Positions 20,821-29,383 of a DNA stretch of 64,000 nt are shown here, in pieces. The first letter of the stretch is position 1, and each line of letters begins with the position of its first letter. The stretch is taken from positions 3,906,001 to 3,970,000 of the forward strand of contig NZ_CP113949.1 in assembly GCF_026810445.1 (NCBI RefSeq). The letters are read 5' to 3'. The position numbers and the translations under genes are program-made. Source of the DNA: Pseudomonas sp. BSw22131. GTDB taxonomy: Bacteria > Pseudomonadota > Gammaproteobacteria > Pseudomonadales > Pseudomonadaceae. The notes under the pieces were generated by a model that saw nothing but the letters and a program-made list of their open reading frames with translations, was not told the origin of the DNA and made no database searches.

Positions 20821-20822
20821 CT
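20796..20822 (+). terminator. Leader terminator (segment 3:4)
   Basis: AACCCGCC / GGCGGGTT, 5-nt loop CTAGA, followed by TTTTTTCTTT. It lies 120 bp before the ilvA start, as expected for an attenuator terminator rather than the end of an upstream gene; no upstream plus-strand gene other than the AraC regulator (450 bp away) could use it. Confidence 0.85.
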
Positions 20823-20863
20823 TTCTGTCTCCTGGGCCAAATAGCTGAAATCAGGAGCCAGAC

Positions 20864-20944
20864 ATGATCTTTATCCGCCTTTTCCTTGTTGCCACCTCCT
20901 CCATACGCATCGTCCAGAACCTGCTGACGAGTCCGACACCATGA
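20864..20944 (+). CDS. Small upstream ORF coupled to ilvA (26 residues)
   Basis: ATG at 20864 with a strong TCAGGAG site 7 bp upstream; it reads MIFIRLFLVATSSIRIVQN and stops at TGA 20942-20944. The stop overlaps the ilvA start as ATGA. It contains four Ile, four Leu and two Val. ilvA itself has no clear ribosome-binding site, so ilvA translation probably depends on ribosomes ending here. A second layer of branched-chain amino acid sensing is possible but inferred. Confidence 0.55.
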   Translation: MIFIRLFLVATSSIRIVQNLLTSPTP

Positions 20945-22492
20945 ACCAACGGCTGGCTAACCCTCTGGTCGATGGCGACCTGCTCAACCGCTACGTCAAG
21001 AAGATCCTCACCTCCCGCGTGTATGACGTCGCCGTGGAAACCCCGCTGCACGGCGCGCGCCGGTTGTCCGAGCGCCTTGGCAATCAGGTGCTGCTCAAGC
21101 GCGAAGACTTGCAGCCGGTGTTCTCGTTCAAGATTCGCGGCGCGTACAACAAGCTCGCGCAACTGAGCCCGGAAGATCTCGCGTGCGGCGTGGTCACGGC
21201 CTCGGCAGGCAATCACGCGCAAGGCCTGGCGCTCGCCGCCAAGACCCTTGGCGTCAAAGCCACCATCGTCATGCCCAAGACCACCCCGGAGATCAAGGTC
21301 GAGGGCGTACGCTCCCGAGGCGGCATTGTCGTGCTCCACGGCGACTCTTTCCCCGAGGCGCTGGCGTATTCCCTGAAGCTGGTTGAGGAAAAAGGCTACG
21401 TCTACGTTCACCCGTACGACGACCCGGACACCATCGCCGGGCAAGGCACGGTGGCGATGGAAATATTGCGTCAGCACCCGGGGCCACTGGATGCGATCTT
21501 CGTACCTGTCGGAGGCGGCGGTTTGATCGCCGGCATCGCGGCGTACGTCAAATACCTGCGCCCTGAAATCAAAGTCATCGGCGTCGAGCCGGACGATTCC
21601 AATTGCCTGCAACAAGCCATGGCCTATGGCGAGCGCGTGGTGTTGCAGCAAGTCGGGTTGTTCGCGGACGGCGTCGCGGTGGCGCAGATCGGCAAGCACA
21701 CGTTCGACATCTGCCAGCATTACGTCGATGAAGTAATCACCGTCAGCACCGATGAAATCTGCGCCGCAATCAAGGACATCTACGACGATACCCGCTCGAT
21801 CACCGAGCCTTCCGGCGCGCTGGGTGTGGCCGGGATCAAAAAGTACACCGAACAATACGGCGTGACCGGGCAGACGTTCGTGGCGATTGATTCCGGTGCC
21901 AACGTCAACTTCGACCGCTTGCGCCATGTGGCCGAGCGTGCCGAACTGGGCGAAGGCCGCGAAGCAGTGATCGCCGTGACCATCCCCGAGAAACCGGGCA
22001 GCTTCAAAGCGTTTTGCGAAGCCATCGGCAAACGCCAGATCACTGAGTTCAACTACCGCTACCACACCGACCGCGAGGCGCACATCTTCGTTGGCGTGCA
22101 GACCCATCCCGAGACCGACCCGCGCAAAGCGCTGATCTCAAGCCTCACCGAGCAGGGCTTTCCGGTGCTGGACCTGACCGACAACGAACTGGCCAAGCTG
22201 CATTTGCGGCACATGGTCGGCGGGCATTCGGAGCGGGTCAGCGATGAGGTGGTTCCGCTTCGAGTTCCCGGAGCGGCCCGGCGCGCTGTTCAACTTTCTT
22301 AACAAGCTGGGCGGTCAGTGGAATATTTCGATGTTCCACTACCGCAACCATGGCGCGGCAGATGGGCGGGTAGTGGCCGGGTTGGTGGTGCCAGAGGATG
22401 AGCGGCATCTGGTGCCGGCGGCGCTGGCGGAGATTGGGTATCCGTATTGGGATGAAACCCATAACCCTGCGTACAAGCTGTTTTTGGGCTGA
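20941..22492 (+). pseudogene. ilvA: Threonine ammonia-lyase (biosynthetic), frameshifted near 22250
   Basis: First enzyme of isoleucine synthesis: threonine to 2-oxobutyrate. PLP lysine K64 is in FSFKIRGAYNKL; SAGNHAQG and VPVGGGGLIAG are present. The first regulatory ACT-like domain (PEKPGSFKAFCEAIG) is intact. The reading frame goes off course at VSDEVV and ends at 22302 after 453 residues. The rest of the second regulatory domain (FRFEFPERPGALFNFLNKLGG ... NPAYKLFLG) continues in another frame to 22492. The shift lies about 22248-22255 (one base extra or two missing). The truncated product keeps the catalytic domain but loses the second allosteric domain. It may be a real mutation or a sequencing error. 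Confidence 0.85.
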
Positions 22493-22501
22493 TGCAAAAC
22501 C

Positions 22502-22590
22502 TGTAGGCGTTGACGAGCCGTAGCGAGGCCGCGATTGGTGTGCGTCAGGTTGACCGCATCGCAGCCTTCGTAAACTCTTCAGCTCCTACA
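22502..22590. repeat. Degenerate REP-like inverted pair
   Basis: TGTAGGCGTTGACGAGCCGTAGCGAGGCCGCGA-like sequence on the left and TCGCAGCCTTCG...AGCTCCTACA on the right form a partly decayed inverted pair just past ilvA. Confidence 0.5.
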
Positions 22591-22640
22591 AATTGAGGCC
22601 CGGTAGGACCCAATGCCGCGCTAATGAACTCGCGCCTGAG

Positions 22641-22667
22641 CATTCGCCGCGAACGTCGCGGCGAATG
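22641..22667. repeat. Perfect 12-bp inverted repeat
   Basis: CATTCGCCGCGA / TCGCGGCGAATG with a 3-nt loop, between the convergent ilvA and DUF2242 genes. No T run follows on either strand, so it is not a classical terminator; it may be a REP relic or a block to read-through. Confidence 0.6.
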
Positions 22668-22678
22668 CAGCAGCGTAT

Positions 22679-23596
22679 CTACTGAGCGGGCGTTGCTTGC
22701 GTATCAGTCGCCGGAGCAGTTGCGGGCCCGGAAGCAGGCGTTGCCTCCATTTGCGCCGCCTCCGCCTTGAACGCTTCTGACTCGCTCGGAGCAGGCAATG
22801 GTTCGCTGCCCTTATAAGCGTCAGGCGATGTCTCAGTGGCAGGCGTAGCCAATGGCGCTGGAGTGGCTGGCGGGGTTGGCTCGGTAGCAGCAGGTGCCTG
22901 CGTTGAAGCGTTGCTCGCTGGCTGGGCCGCGGGCGCAGGCTCAGTTGTCGCAGGCGCCGCCGCTGCTGGCTTTTGCTCGGTCAACGCAGCAGGCTTTGGT
23001 GCCTGAACAGGCGCTTCGGGCATGCCCAGATCAGTCTTGGGCTTCTCTTCGATGTGCGCGGCTTTCTTCACTTCGGGTGGCAGGAAGTTCTCCACCAACG
23101 CGAAGAAGCGGTCATAAAACTTGGGGGACGCTACGGTTTCGCTCGCGACCTTGACCATTGAATCATCCGTCGAACCGATCGGCATCGACACCGAACCCAG
23201 CACGCCCACGCCCAGACTGGCCGAGTTGTTGACCTTCTTCAGTGCGTAACGGTCCTGCAAGGCGTTGGCGAACATCGTGGCACTGTTTTCGTTGCCGTCG
23301 GCTGCGCACACCACGTTAAAGCTGATCTCCATGTGGGTTTCGCCGGTTTGCTGGAAGCTTTTATGGCCGCTGATGATCTTGGGATCGCTGCTGGTGATGA
23401 TGTAACCCTGACTTAGCAGCGCACGGCGGGCGGCCTCGCAGGTGGCCGAGTCGGCAACTGGGTATTTGCGCGAGAATGTCCCGGCATCGTCAAAATTTTC
23501 ATGCTCGTAAACGGTCGGCTTCTTGGACGAGCAGCCTGCGGCGGCCAGCAAGGCAATCGCCCAGCATGCGGTACGAAAGCTCAGTAATTTAGACAT
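22679..23596 (-). CDS. DUF2242 lipoprotein
   Basis: 305 residues from the ATG at 23596, supported by an AGGA site. The signal peptide ends in a lipobox, LLAAAGCSS, with the lipidated Cys at about residue 22. The folded region (about 25-165) includes YEHENFDDAGTFSRKYP, SATCEAARRALLSQGYII and NNSASLGVGVLGSVSMPIGS, as in DUF2242. The C-terminal 130 residues are Ala/Pro/Glu-rich and low in complexity (PATTEPAPAAQP, PAPLATPATE), probably a flexible tail. Role unknown; expected in the outer membrane or periplasm. Confidence 0.85.
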   Translation of the reverse strand: MSKLLSFRTACWAIALLAAAGCSSKKPTVYEHENFDDAGTFSRKYPVADSATCEAARRALLSQGYIITSSDPKIISGHKSFQQTGETHMEISFNVVCAADGNENSATMFANALQDRYALKKVNNSASLGVGVLGSVSMPIGSTDDSMVKVASETVASPKFYDRFFALVENFLPPEVKKAAHIEEKPKTDLGMPEAPVQAPKPAALTEQKPAAAAPATTEPAPAAQPASNASTQAPAATEPTPPATPAPLATPATETSPDAYKGSEPLPAPSESEAFKAEAAQMEATPASGPATAPATDTQATPAQ

Positions 23597-23767
23597 CGAA
23601 CATCCTGGGAGGAAACGGTCGGCAGAACTGCCGAACATAGGAAACGCGGGTAAGTCTGCAACATCGATGGCGAAGGATCAACGCACAGTTTGCAACCATC
23701 CGGATACAACATGGGCGGCAGTTCAGCGGTGACGCTGACCTGCGTTGGGAGTCAGACCTCTGATCGG

Positions 23768-25033
23768 TCAAATATTGCCATGCTCCATCCGCACACCAAG
23801 AAACTCAAGCGCTCGCCAGTAACCGGGGTAGGTCTTGCCCACGCAATCAGGGTCTTGAATCCTGATGCCAGACACTTTCAGACCTGCCAACGCAAAGCAC
23901 ATGGCGATACGGTGATCGGAGTGGGTGTTGATCAGCGCATGGCTATTAGTGCCAGCCAGCCCAGGATCCGCCGCCACGAGCAGGTCATCGCCTTCAACGC
24001 TGGCAAGACCGGAACGTATCTGATTGAGGCCATCGTGCAGTGCCTGAACCCGGTCGCACTCCTTGACCCGCAGGTTGGCAAGATCAACGAAGCGCACCGG
24101 CGTTTCGTTGAAAGCAGCCAGCACCGCGAGCGTAGGAATGGCGTCCTGCATCTGTGAGCCGTTAATCACGGCGGGCATACGCGGGAACTGAGCAATGACT
24201 TCCATGGCTTTGGCGTCGGGCTGAGTGAAGGCGTCTGCCGCTACGCCCAGATCAATCTTGCCGCCGGTCAAGGCTTCGGCAGCCCAGAGGTAAGTCGCGG
24301 CGGAGGCGTCAGGTTCGATGTGGTAATCGCAGGCGGTGTAACCGGTTGGCAATACGCGCCACAACGCGTCATCCACGCACTCGATTTCGGCACCAAAAGC
24401 GCGCATGCACGCGAGGGTCAGATCAATGTAGCCACGGGCGCCGATTTCCTTGCCGGTGAGCGCCACTTCGATCGGCGCATCACCACAGGCTGCGACCATC
24501 AACAACGCAGATACGTACTGGCTGGACAGTCCGCCGTCGATTTCGAAACGCGTGGCCTTGATCGAGCCAGCGCCCTGGACAACCACGGGCGGGCAACCAG
24601 TGGCACTTTGTGCATCCAGACCGCCCTTGAGCAGAGCCTCCAGCAGCGGACCGATCGGACGCTTCTGCATGTAATGGTCGCCGTCCAGCGTGACGCTGCC
24701 GTTGACAGTGCAGACCGCCGCCGTGAGAAAACGCACAGCAGTGCCAGCATTGCCAAGAAACAGAGGGCCTTCAGGTACCTGCAATTGACCGGTGCTGGTG
24801 ACCACAAAGCTGGTGTCGTCCGGCTCATCAATGGTCACACCCATCTGCCGCAGGGCGTTGGACATGTGCCGGGTGTCATCGCTTTTCAGCGCACCACGAA
24901 GATGGCTGGTGCCCTTTGCCAGCGCGGCCAGCAGCAGCGCGCGGTTGGTGATCGATTTCGAGCCTGGGGGCGACACATGCCCGGTCAAGGGTACGCCTGG
25001 AGGAATAACAGTGATGGTTTGGTTCATGCCCAT
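23768..25033 (-). CDS. aroA: 3-phosphoshikimate 1-carboxyvinyltransferase (EPSP synthase), stand-alone
   Basis: 421 residues from the ATG at 25033 (GGAG site; ATG at 25027 also possible). EPSP synthase motifs: PPGSKSITNRALLLAALA, GALKSDDTRHM, LFLGNAGTAVRFLTAA (91-106), DGGLSSQYVSALLM, RVKECDR, HSDHRIAMCFA. The enzyme joins shikimate 3-phosphate and PEP in the chorismate pathway. Pseudomonas usually carries this activity fused to a TyrA domain near hisC/cmk, so this free-standing gene is probably a second copy. In the loop where E. coli has GTAMRP, this protein has GTAVRF (F102 in place of P101), a position known to affect glyphosate sensitivity in class I enzymes. It is divergent from the usual class I enzyme. 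Confidence 0.88.
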   Translation of the reverse strand: MGMNQTITVIPPGVPLTGHVSPPGSKSITNRALLLAALAKGTSHLRGALKSDDTRHMSNALRQMGVTIDEPDDTSFVVTSTGQLQVPEGPLFLGNAGTAVRFLTAAVCTVNGSVTLDGDHYMQKRPIGPLLEALLKGGLDAQSATGCPPVVVQGAGSIKATRFEIDGGLSSQYVSALLMVAACGDAPIEVALTGKEIGARGYIDLTLACMRAFGAEIECVDDALWRVLPTGYTACDYHIEPDASAATYLWAAEALTGGKIDLGVAADAFTQPDAKAMEVIAQFPRMPAVINGSQMQDAIPTLAVLAAFNETPVRFVDLANLRVKECDRVQALHDGLNQIRSGLASVEGDDLLVAADPGLAGTNSHALINTHSDHRIAMCFALAGLKVSGIRIQDPDCVGKTYPGYWRALEFLGVRMEHGNI

Positions 25034-25166
25034 TGTCCAGCTCTCCAAAAAACGAAAATCAGGCAGCGTGCCGAGCCGCTAATAAGAAGCCGGCAATAAT
25101 GTCACTTCTTGAGAGGATCTGCAGCATTGCATCGGCTGCACACGCCGGCACCCCAAACTACAGGCA

Positions 25167-25193
25167 CAAAAAAAGCGACCAGAAGGTCGCTTT
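25167..25193 (-). terminator. Rho-independent terminator of the tRNA operon
   Basis: AAAGCGACC / GGTCGCTTT stem (25172-25193), 4-nt loop AGAA, with a U run on the minus strand (A run 25167-25174). It lies 40 bp beyond the last tRNA-Asp. Confidence 0.85.
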
Positions 25194-25233
25194 CTTTGTC
25201 GCTTCAAGGAGTTCAAGGCCGTGAAGCAGTATA

Positions 25234-25310
25234 TGGCGCAGCGGACGGGACTCGAACCCGCGACCCCCGGCGTGACAGGCCGGTATTCTAACCGACTGAA
25301 CTACCGCTGC
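25234..25310 (-). tRNA. tRNA-Asp (GUC), copy 2
   Basis: 77 nt with encoded CCA. Anticodon loop CTGTCAC gives GUC. The acceptor stem GCAGCGG/CCGCTGC is complete, and GGTTCGAGTCC forms the T arm. Its sequence matches the copy at 25434-25510. Confidence 0.97.
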
Positions 25311-25433
25311 GTATCGCTCGGACTTGCGTCCGTTTGAATCGTTGAAACCGGCTTCGAGCGCCTGTTTCTTGTAACCCTGATCGAAAGCCTGAAGCTTTCA
25401 ATCGAAGACCCGGAAAACCCGATCTTGACAATA

Positions 25434-25510
25434 TGGCGCAGCGGACGGGACTCGAACCCGCGACCCCCGGCGTGACAGGCCGGTATTCTAACCGACTGAA
25501 CTACCGCTGC
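25434..25510 (-). tRNA. tRNA-Asp (GUC), copy 1
   Basis: 77 nt with encoded CCA, identical to the copy at 25234-25310. The intervening 123 bp hold no other RNA I recognise. It is transcribed after tRNA-Val on the minus strand. Confidence 0.97.
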
Positions 25511-25569
25511 GCGTCGGTGGACTTTCGTCCTGCTGAAACCCGAAAGCTTCAACCTGTATCTCTCAACGA

Positions 25570-25645
25570 TGGTGGGTGATGACGGGATCGAACCGCCGAC
25601 CCGCTGCTTGTAAGGCAGCTGCTCTCCCAGCTGAGCTAATCACCC
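25570..25645 (-). tRNA. tRNA-Val (UAC)
   Basis: 76 nt with encoded CCA. The acceptor stem GGGTGAT/ATCACCC, the D arm AGCTCAGCTGGGAGAGC and the anticodon loop CTTACAA (UAC) are all intact. It is the first gene of the minus-strand tRNA operon, downstream of the promoter at 25667-25695. Confidence 0.97.
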
Positions 25646-25666
25646 TTTGCTTCGTTGAGGCCGCGA

Positions 25667-25695
25667 AATTTACGCAGGTGACGAAGCTAAGTCAA
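25667..25695 (-). promoter_or_regulatory. Promoter of the tRNA-Val-Asp-Asp operon
   Basis: Minus strand TTGACT (25690-25695), 17-bp spacer, TAAATT (25667-25672), followed by a GC-rich discriminator (TCGCGGCC) as in stringently controlled stable-RNA promoters. Confidence 0.8.
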
Positions 25696-25721
25696 TAGCC
25701 CGCTTGAAGTTTTTTTTACAT

Positions 25722-25827
25722 CAGCTGCAAGCGGCACGTTTCAAGCTGCAAGCCAAAAGCAAAAAAACGAGCCGCACGGACTCGCTTTTGATCTGACTTG
25801 CAGCTTGAAACTTCTAGCTTGCAGCTG
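25722..25827. repeat. Inverted repeat of GCTTGCAGCTTGAA type
   Basis: CAGCTGCAAGCGGCACGTTT and TTTCAAGCTGCAAG on the left are mirrored by CTTGCAGCTTGAAA and TAGCTTGCAGCTG on the right. A terminator hairpin sits in the centre. It lies between the SDR gene and the tRNA promoter. Confidence 0.75.
25761..25784 (-). terminator. Probable terminator of the SDR/metZ transcript
   Basis: The minus strand reads CGAGTCCGTGCGGCTCG (hairpin with one bulge), then TTTTTTT (A run 25761-25767 on plus). It lies about 45 bp past the SDR stop, in the middle of the inverted repeat. Confidence 0.65.
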
Positions 25828-25830
25828 CTT

Positions 25831-26592
25831 CTACGAATAGACCATCTTGCGACTCATGCCGCCGTCCACCACAAACTCTTGCCCGGTAACGAACCCGGCA
25901 TTGCGTGACAGCAACCAGGCCACCAACGAGGCGACATCTTCCACCGTCCCTACCCTGCCGGCCGGATGCTGAGCATGATCGGCATCCGACAAAGGCTCGG
26001 TACGACGCACATAAGGATCACGCGCGTCGATCCAGCCCGGACTGACCGCGTTAACCCTCACTTCGGGCCCCAAGCTGATCGCGAGCGCATGGGTCAAGGC
26101 CAGCACACCACCTTTGCTGGCGGCATAGGCTTCTGTGTCCGCCTCTGACTGATGCGCGCGCGCTGAGCTGATGTTGACGATGCTGCCGCAGTGCGCGCGC
26201 AAGTACGGCGCGCAGTGCTTGGCCAGAAGCATGGGCCCGCCGAGGTTTACCGCCAGCACGCGGTTCCATTCGGTCAGATCAAGGCTTTCAAGCACGGTGT
26301 TATGCGGATCAGCAACCGCCGCATTGCACACTAGCGCATCAAGACGACCAAACAGCCCAAGCACATGCGCCACACCGGCCGCCACCTGGTCTTCGCTGGC
26401 GACGTCCATAACTACGAACGAGGCGTTCTCACCGAGCACCTCGGCAACGAGCAGCCCGCGCTGACGATCAATATCCGCGAGCACCACTTGCCAACCTTCG
26501 GTGAGCAGCCATGCAGCGATGCCCAGACCAATGCCGCGTGCAGCGCCCGTAACCAGCGCGACACGACCGTTATGGACCGAGGCCGCCTCCAT
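25831..26592 (-). CDS. SDR family oxidoreductase
   Basis: About 253 residues from the ATG at 26592; an in-frame ATG at 26616 is possible. Rossmann motif [12 protein letters not shown] is near residue 13. CNAAVA corresponds to the NNAG site, and the catalytic Ser and YAASK are in [33 protein letters not shown] and [14 protein letters not shown] complete a classical short-chain dehydrogenase. Substrate unknown. It follows metZ on the same strand, as in other Pseudomonas. Confidence 0.9.
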   Translation of the reverse strand: MEAASVHNGRVALVTGAARGIGLGIAAWLLTEGWQVVLADIDRQRGLLVAEVLGENASFVVMDVASEDQVAAGVAHVLGLFGRLDALVCNAAVADPHNTVLESLDLTEWNRVLAVNLGGPMLLAKHCAPYLRAHCGSIVNISSARAHQSEADTEAYAASKGGVLALTHALAISLGPEVRVNAVSPGWIDARDPYVRRTEPLSDADHAQHPAGRVGTVEDVASLVAWLLSRNAGFVTGQEFVVDGGMSRKMVYS

Positions 26593-26629
26593 CACATAGT
26601 CACTCACCGCAAACATCCGCCATCAGCAT

Positions 26630-27841
26630 TCACAACGCCGCCAGACCACGCGCCAGATCGGCTTTAAGGTCGGCCACGTCTTCCAGACCAACAGCCACGC
26701 GAATCAGGCTGTCCAGGATCCCCGCCGCTTCGCGCTCCTGCGGCGATAAACGACCGTGGGAGGTCGTGCTCGGATGAGTGATGGTGGTCTTGGTGTCGCC
26801 CAGGTTGGCCGTAATGGAAATCAACCGCGTGGCATCAATGAAACGCCAGGCGCCGTCTTTACCGCCTTTGACTTCAAAACTCACGACCGCCCCAAAAGCC
26901 TTTTGCTGACGCTTGGCCAGTTCGTGCTGGGGATGGCTCTCGAGACCGGCGTAATGCACTTTCTCGATACCGTCCTGTTGCTCAAGCCACTGCGCCAGCT
27001 CCAGCGCGCTCTGGCAATGGGCACGCATGCGGATAGTCAGTGTTTCGAGGCCCTTGAGGAATAGCCAGGCGTTGAAAGGACTCAGGCTCGGCCCTGCGGT
27101 GCGCAGGAAACCGACCACTTCCTTCATCAACTCGGCACGCCCCACTACCACACCGCCCATCGCCCGGCCCTGGCCGTCGATGAATTTGGTCGCCGAATGT
27201 GTAACCACGTCTGCGCCCATCAGCAACGGACGTTGTAACGCCGGGGTGCAGAAGCAATTGTCCACCACCAGCAGCGCGCCCTTGGCGTGAGCGACTTCGG
27301 CCAGTGCGGCGATGTCGACCAGTTCGGCCAGCGGATTGGACGGCGACTCGACGAACAGCAGCTTGGTGTTCGACTTGATCGCCGCGTCCCAGCCCGACAA
27401 CTCGGTCAGCGGCACATAGTCGACTTCCACGCCGAAGCGCTTGAAGTACTTCTCGAACAGGCTGATGGTCGAACCGAACACGCTCTTGGAGACCAGCACG
27501 TGATCGCCAGCACTGCATAGGGCCATGACCGTGGCGAGAATGGCGGACATCCCGGTCGATGTTCCGACCGCCTGCTCGCCACCTTCCAAAGCGGCCATGC
27601 GCTCTTCGAACGAGTGCACAGTCGGGTTGGTGTAGCGCGAATAGACGTTGCCCGGCTTGTCGCCGGCAAACGTGGCTGCCGCGTCCGCCGCTGTGCGAAA
27701 CACGTAGCTGGAAGTGAAGAACAACGGATCGCTGTGCTCGGCTTCCGGCGTGCGGTGCTGACCAGCGCGAACAGCGAGGGTGTCAAAACCCACGCCTTCA
27801 AGGTCGCTGTCCAGTCGACCGGCATCCCATTCCTGAGTCAT
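26630..27841 (-). CDS. metZ: O-succinylhomoserine sulfhydrylase
   Basis: 403 residues. This Cys/Met-metabolism PLP enzyme uses sulfide to convert O-succinylhomoserine to homocysteine, the direct sulfhydrylation route to methionine used by Pseudomonas. PLP lysine K219 is in THSATKFIDGQGR. The YSRYTNPTVHSFEERMAALEGGE and LISITANLGDTKTTITHPSTTSH segments are complete. It lies 21 bp after purF, so it may be transcribed with it. Confidence 0.95.
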   Translation of the reverse strand: MTQEWDAGRLDSDLEGVGFDTLAVRAGQHRTPEAEHSDPLFFTSSYVFRTAADAAATFAGDKPGNVYSRYTNPTVHSFEERMAALEGGEQAVGTSTGMSAILATVMALCSAGDHVLVSKSVFGSTISLFEKYFKRFGVEVDYVPLTELSGWDAAIKSNTKLLFVESPSNPLAELVDIAALAEVAHAKGALLVVDNCFCTPALQRPLLMGADVVTHSATKFIDGQGRAMGGVVVGRAELMKEVVGFLRTAGPSLSPFNAWLFLKGLETLTIRMRAHCQSALELAQWLEQQDGIEKVHYAGLESHPQHELAKRQQKAFGAVVSFEVKGGKDGAWRFIDATRLISITANLGDTKTTITHPSTTSHGRLSPQEREAAGILDSLIRVAVGLEDVADLKADLARGLAAL

Positions 27842-27862
27842 GCGGTCTACTCCTAGTCTGAA

Positions 27863-29371
27863 TTAGTTGTTGTACAGATCGATGATCGCGCTCACAGCCT
27901 GGGTTTTGACTTTGGAGGCGTCGTTACGCGCCTGCTCGATCTTGTTCAGATAATGCTCGTCGATATCACCGGTCACGTACTTGCCGTCAAAGACCGAGCA
28001 ATCGAAGTTGTCGATCTTGATCTTTTTGCTGCCGCTTACAGCCTCGATCAGGTCGTTGAGGTCCTGATAGATCAACCAGTCGGCACCGATGAGGTCGGCC
28101 ACGTCCTGGGTGGTGCGGTTGTGAGCGATCAGCTCGTGGGCACTCGGCATGTCGATGCCGTAGACGTTAGGGAAGCGTACGGCCGGGGCCGCAGAACAGA
28201 AGTAGACATTCTTGGCGCCAGCTTCGCGGGCCATCTGAATGATCTGCTTGCACGTGGTACCGCGCACGATGGAGTCGTCCACCAGCATCACGTTCTTGCC
28301 GCGGAATTCCAGTTCAATGGCGTTGAGCTTCTGACGTACGGATTTTTTCCGTGCTGCCTGCCCCGGCATGATGAACGTGCGGCCGATGTAGCGGTTTTTC
28401 ACGAAGCCTTCGCGAAACTTGACGCCCAGGTGATTGGCCAGCTCGAGGGCGGCGGTACGGCTGGTGTCCGGAATCGGAATGACCACGTCGATGTCGTGAT
28501 CCGGACGCTCGCGCAGGATCTTGTCACCCAGCTTCTCGCCCATGCGCAGACGCGCCTTGTAGACCGAGATGCCGTCGATGATCGAATCCGGACGGGCCAG
28601 ATAAACATGTTCGAAAATGCACGGCGCGTATTTTGGATTCGGTGCGCACTGTCGGGTGTGCAGCTTGCCGTCTTCAGTGATGTAAACCGCTTCGCCGGGT
28701 GCAAGGTCACGGATCAGCGAGAAACCGAGCACGTCGAGAGCAACGCTTTCGGAGGCGATCATGTATTCGACGCCTTCGTCGGTGTGACGCTGGCCGAACA
28801 CGATAGGGCGAATGGCGTCCGGATCGCGGAAGCCGACAATGCCATAACCGGTGATCATTGCCACGACCGCATAGCCACCGCGGCAGCGTTTATGCACGTC
28901 GGTCACGGCGGCGAAGATGTCTTCTTCGGTCGGTTGCAACTTGCCACGTACCGCCAGCTCATGAGCGAACACGTTGAGCAGCACTTCCGAGTCGGAATTG
29001 GTGTTGACGTGGCGCAGATCGGATTCGTAAATCTCCTTGGCCAACTGTTCAACGTTGGTCAAGTTGCCGTTGTGCGCCAGGGTGATGCCATACGGCGAGT
29101 TGACGTAAAACGGCTGGGCTTCAGCGGACGTCGAGCTGCCTGCGGTGGGGTAGCGCACGTGGCCGATACCCATGTGGCCGACCAGACGCTGCATATGGCG
29201 CTGATGAAACACGTCACGGACCAGGCCGTTATCCTTGCGCAGAAACAACCGGCCGTCGTGGCTGGTCACGATACCGGCAGCGTCCTGGCCGCGGTGCTGG
29301 AGGACGGTGAGCGCGTCATACAGCGCCTGATTGACGTTCGACTTGCCGACGATACCGACGATGCCACACAT
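27863..29371 (-). CDS. purF: Amidophosphoribosyltransferase
   Basis: 502 residues from the ATG at 29371, preceded by AGGGG. This start exposes the catalytic N-terminal Cys after Met removal (MCGIVGIVG); a TTG 9 bp upstream is in frame but would block it. The glutaminase domain includes HRGQDAAGI and the PRTase domain contains [13 protein letters not shown], the PRPP loop. It catalyses the first step of purine synthesis, transferring glutamine amide to PRPP. It lies 12 bp after cvpA, as in the classical cvpA-purF operon. Confidence 0.97.
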   Translation of the reverse strand: MCGIVGIVGKSNVNQALYDALTVLQHRGQDAAGIVTSHDGRLFLRKDNGLVRDVFHQRHMQRLVGHMGIGHVRYPTAGSSTSAEAQPFYVNSPYGITLAHNGNLTNVEQLAKEIYESDLRHVNTNSDSEVLLNVFAHELAVRGKLQPTEEDIFAAVTDVHKRCRGGYAVVAMITGYGIVGFRDPDAIRPIVFGQRHTDEGVEYMIASESVALDVLGFSLIRDLAPGEAVYITEDGKLHTRQCAPNPKYAPCIFEHVYLARPDSIIDGISVYKARLRMGEKLGDKILRERPDHDIDVVIPIPDTSRTAALELANHLGVKFREGFVKNRYIGRTFIMPGQAARKKSVRQKLNAIELEFRGKNVMLVDDSIVRGTTCKQIIQMAREAGAKNVYFCSAAPAVRFPNVYGIDMPSAHELIAHNRTTQDVADLIGADWLIYQDLNDLIEAVSGSKKIKIDNFDCSVFDGKYVTGDIDEHYLNKIEQARNDASKVKTQAVSAIIDLYNN

Positions 29372-29383
29372 GCGACACAACCC

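Noticed and set aside
20851..22107. 418-codon minus-strand frame
   Set aside because: It is antisense to ilvA and shows no protein-family motif; GC-rich codon bias explains its length.
22244..22260. Programmed ribosomal frameshift in ilvA
   Set aside because: No slippery heptamer, downstream pseudoknot or internal Shine-Dalgarno is visible near GGTGGTTCC; a mutation or read error is simpler.
25234..25645. Genomic island at the tRNA cluster
   Set aside because: No integrase, direct repeat of a tRNA end, or foreign gene content is seen on either side; the flanks are conserved genes.
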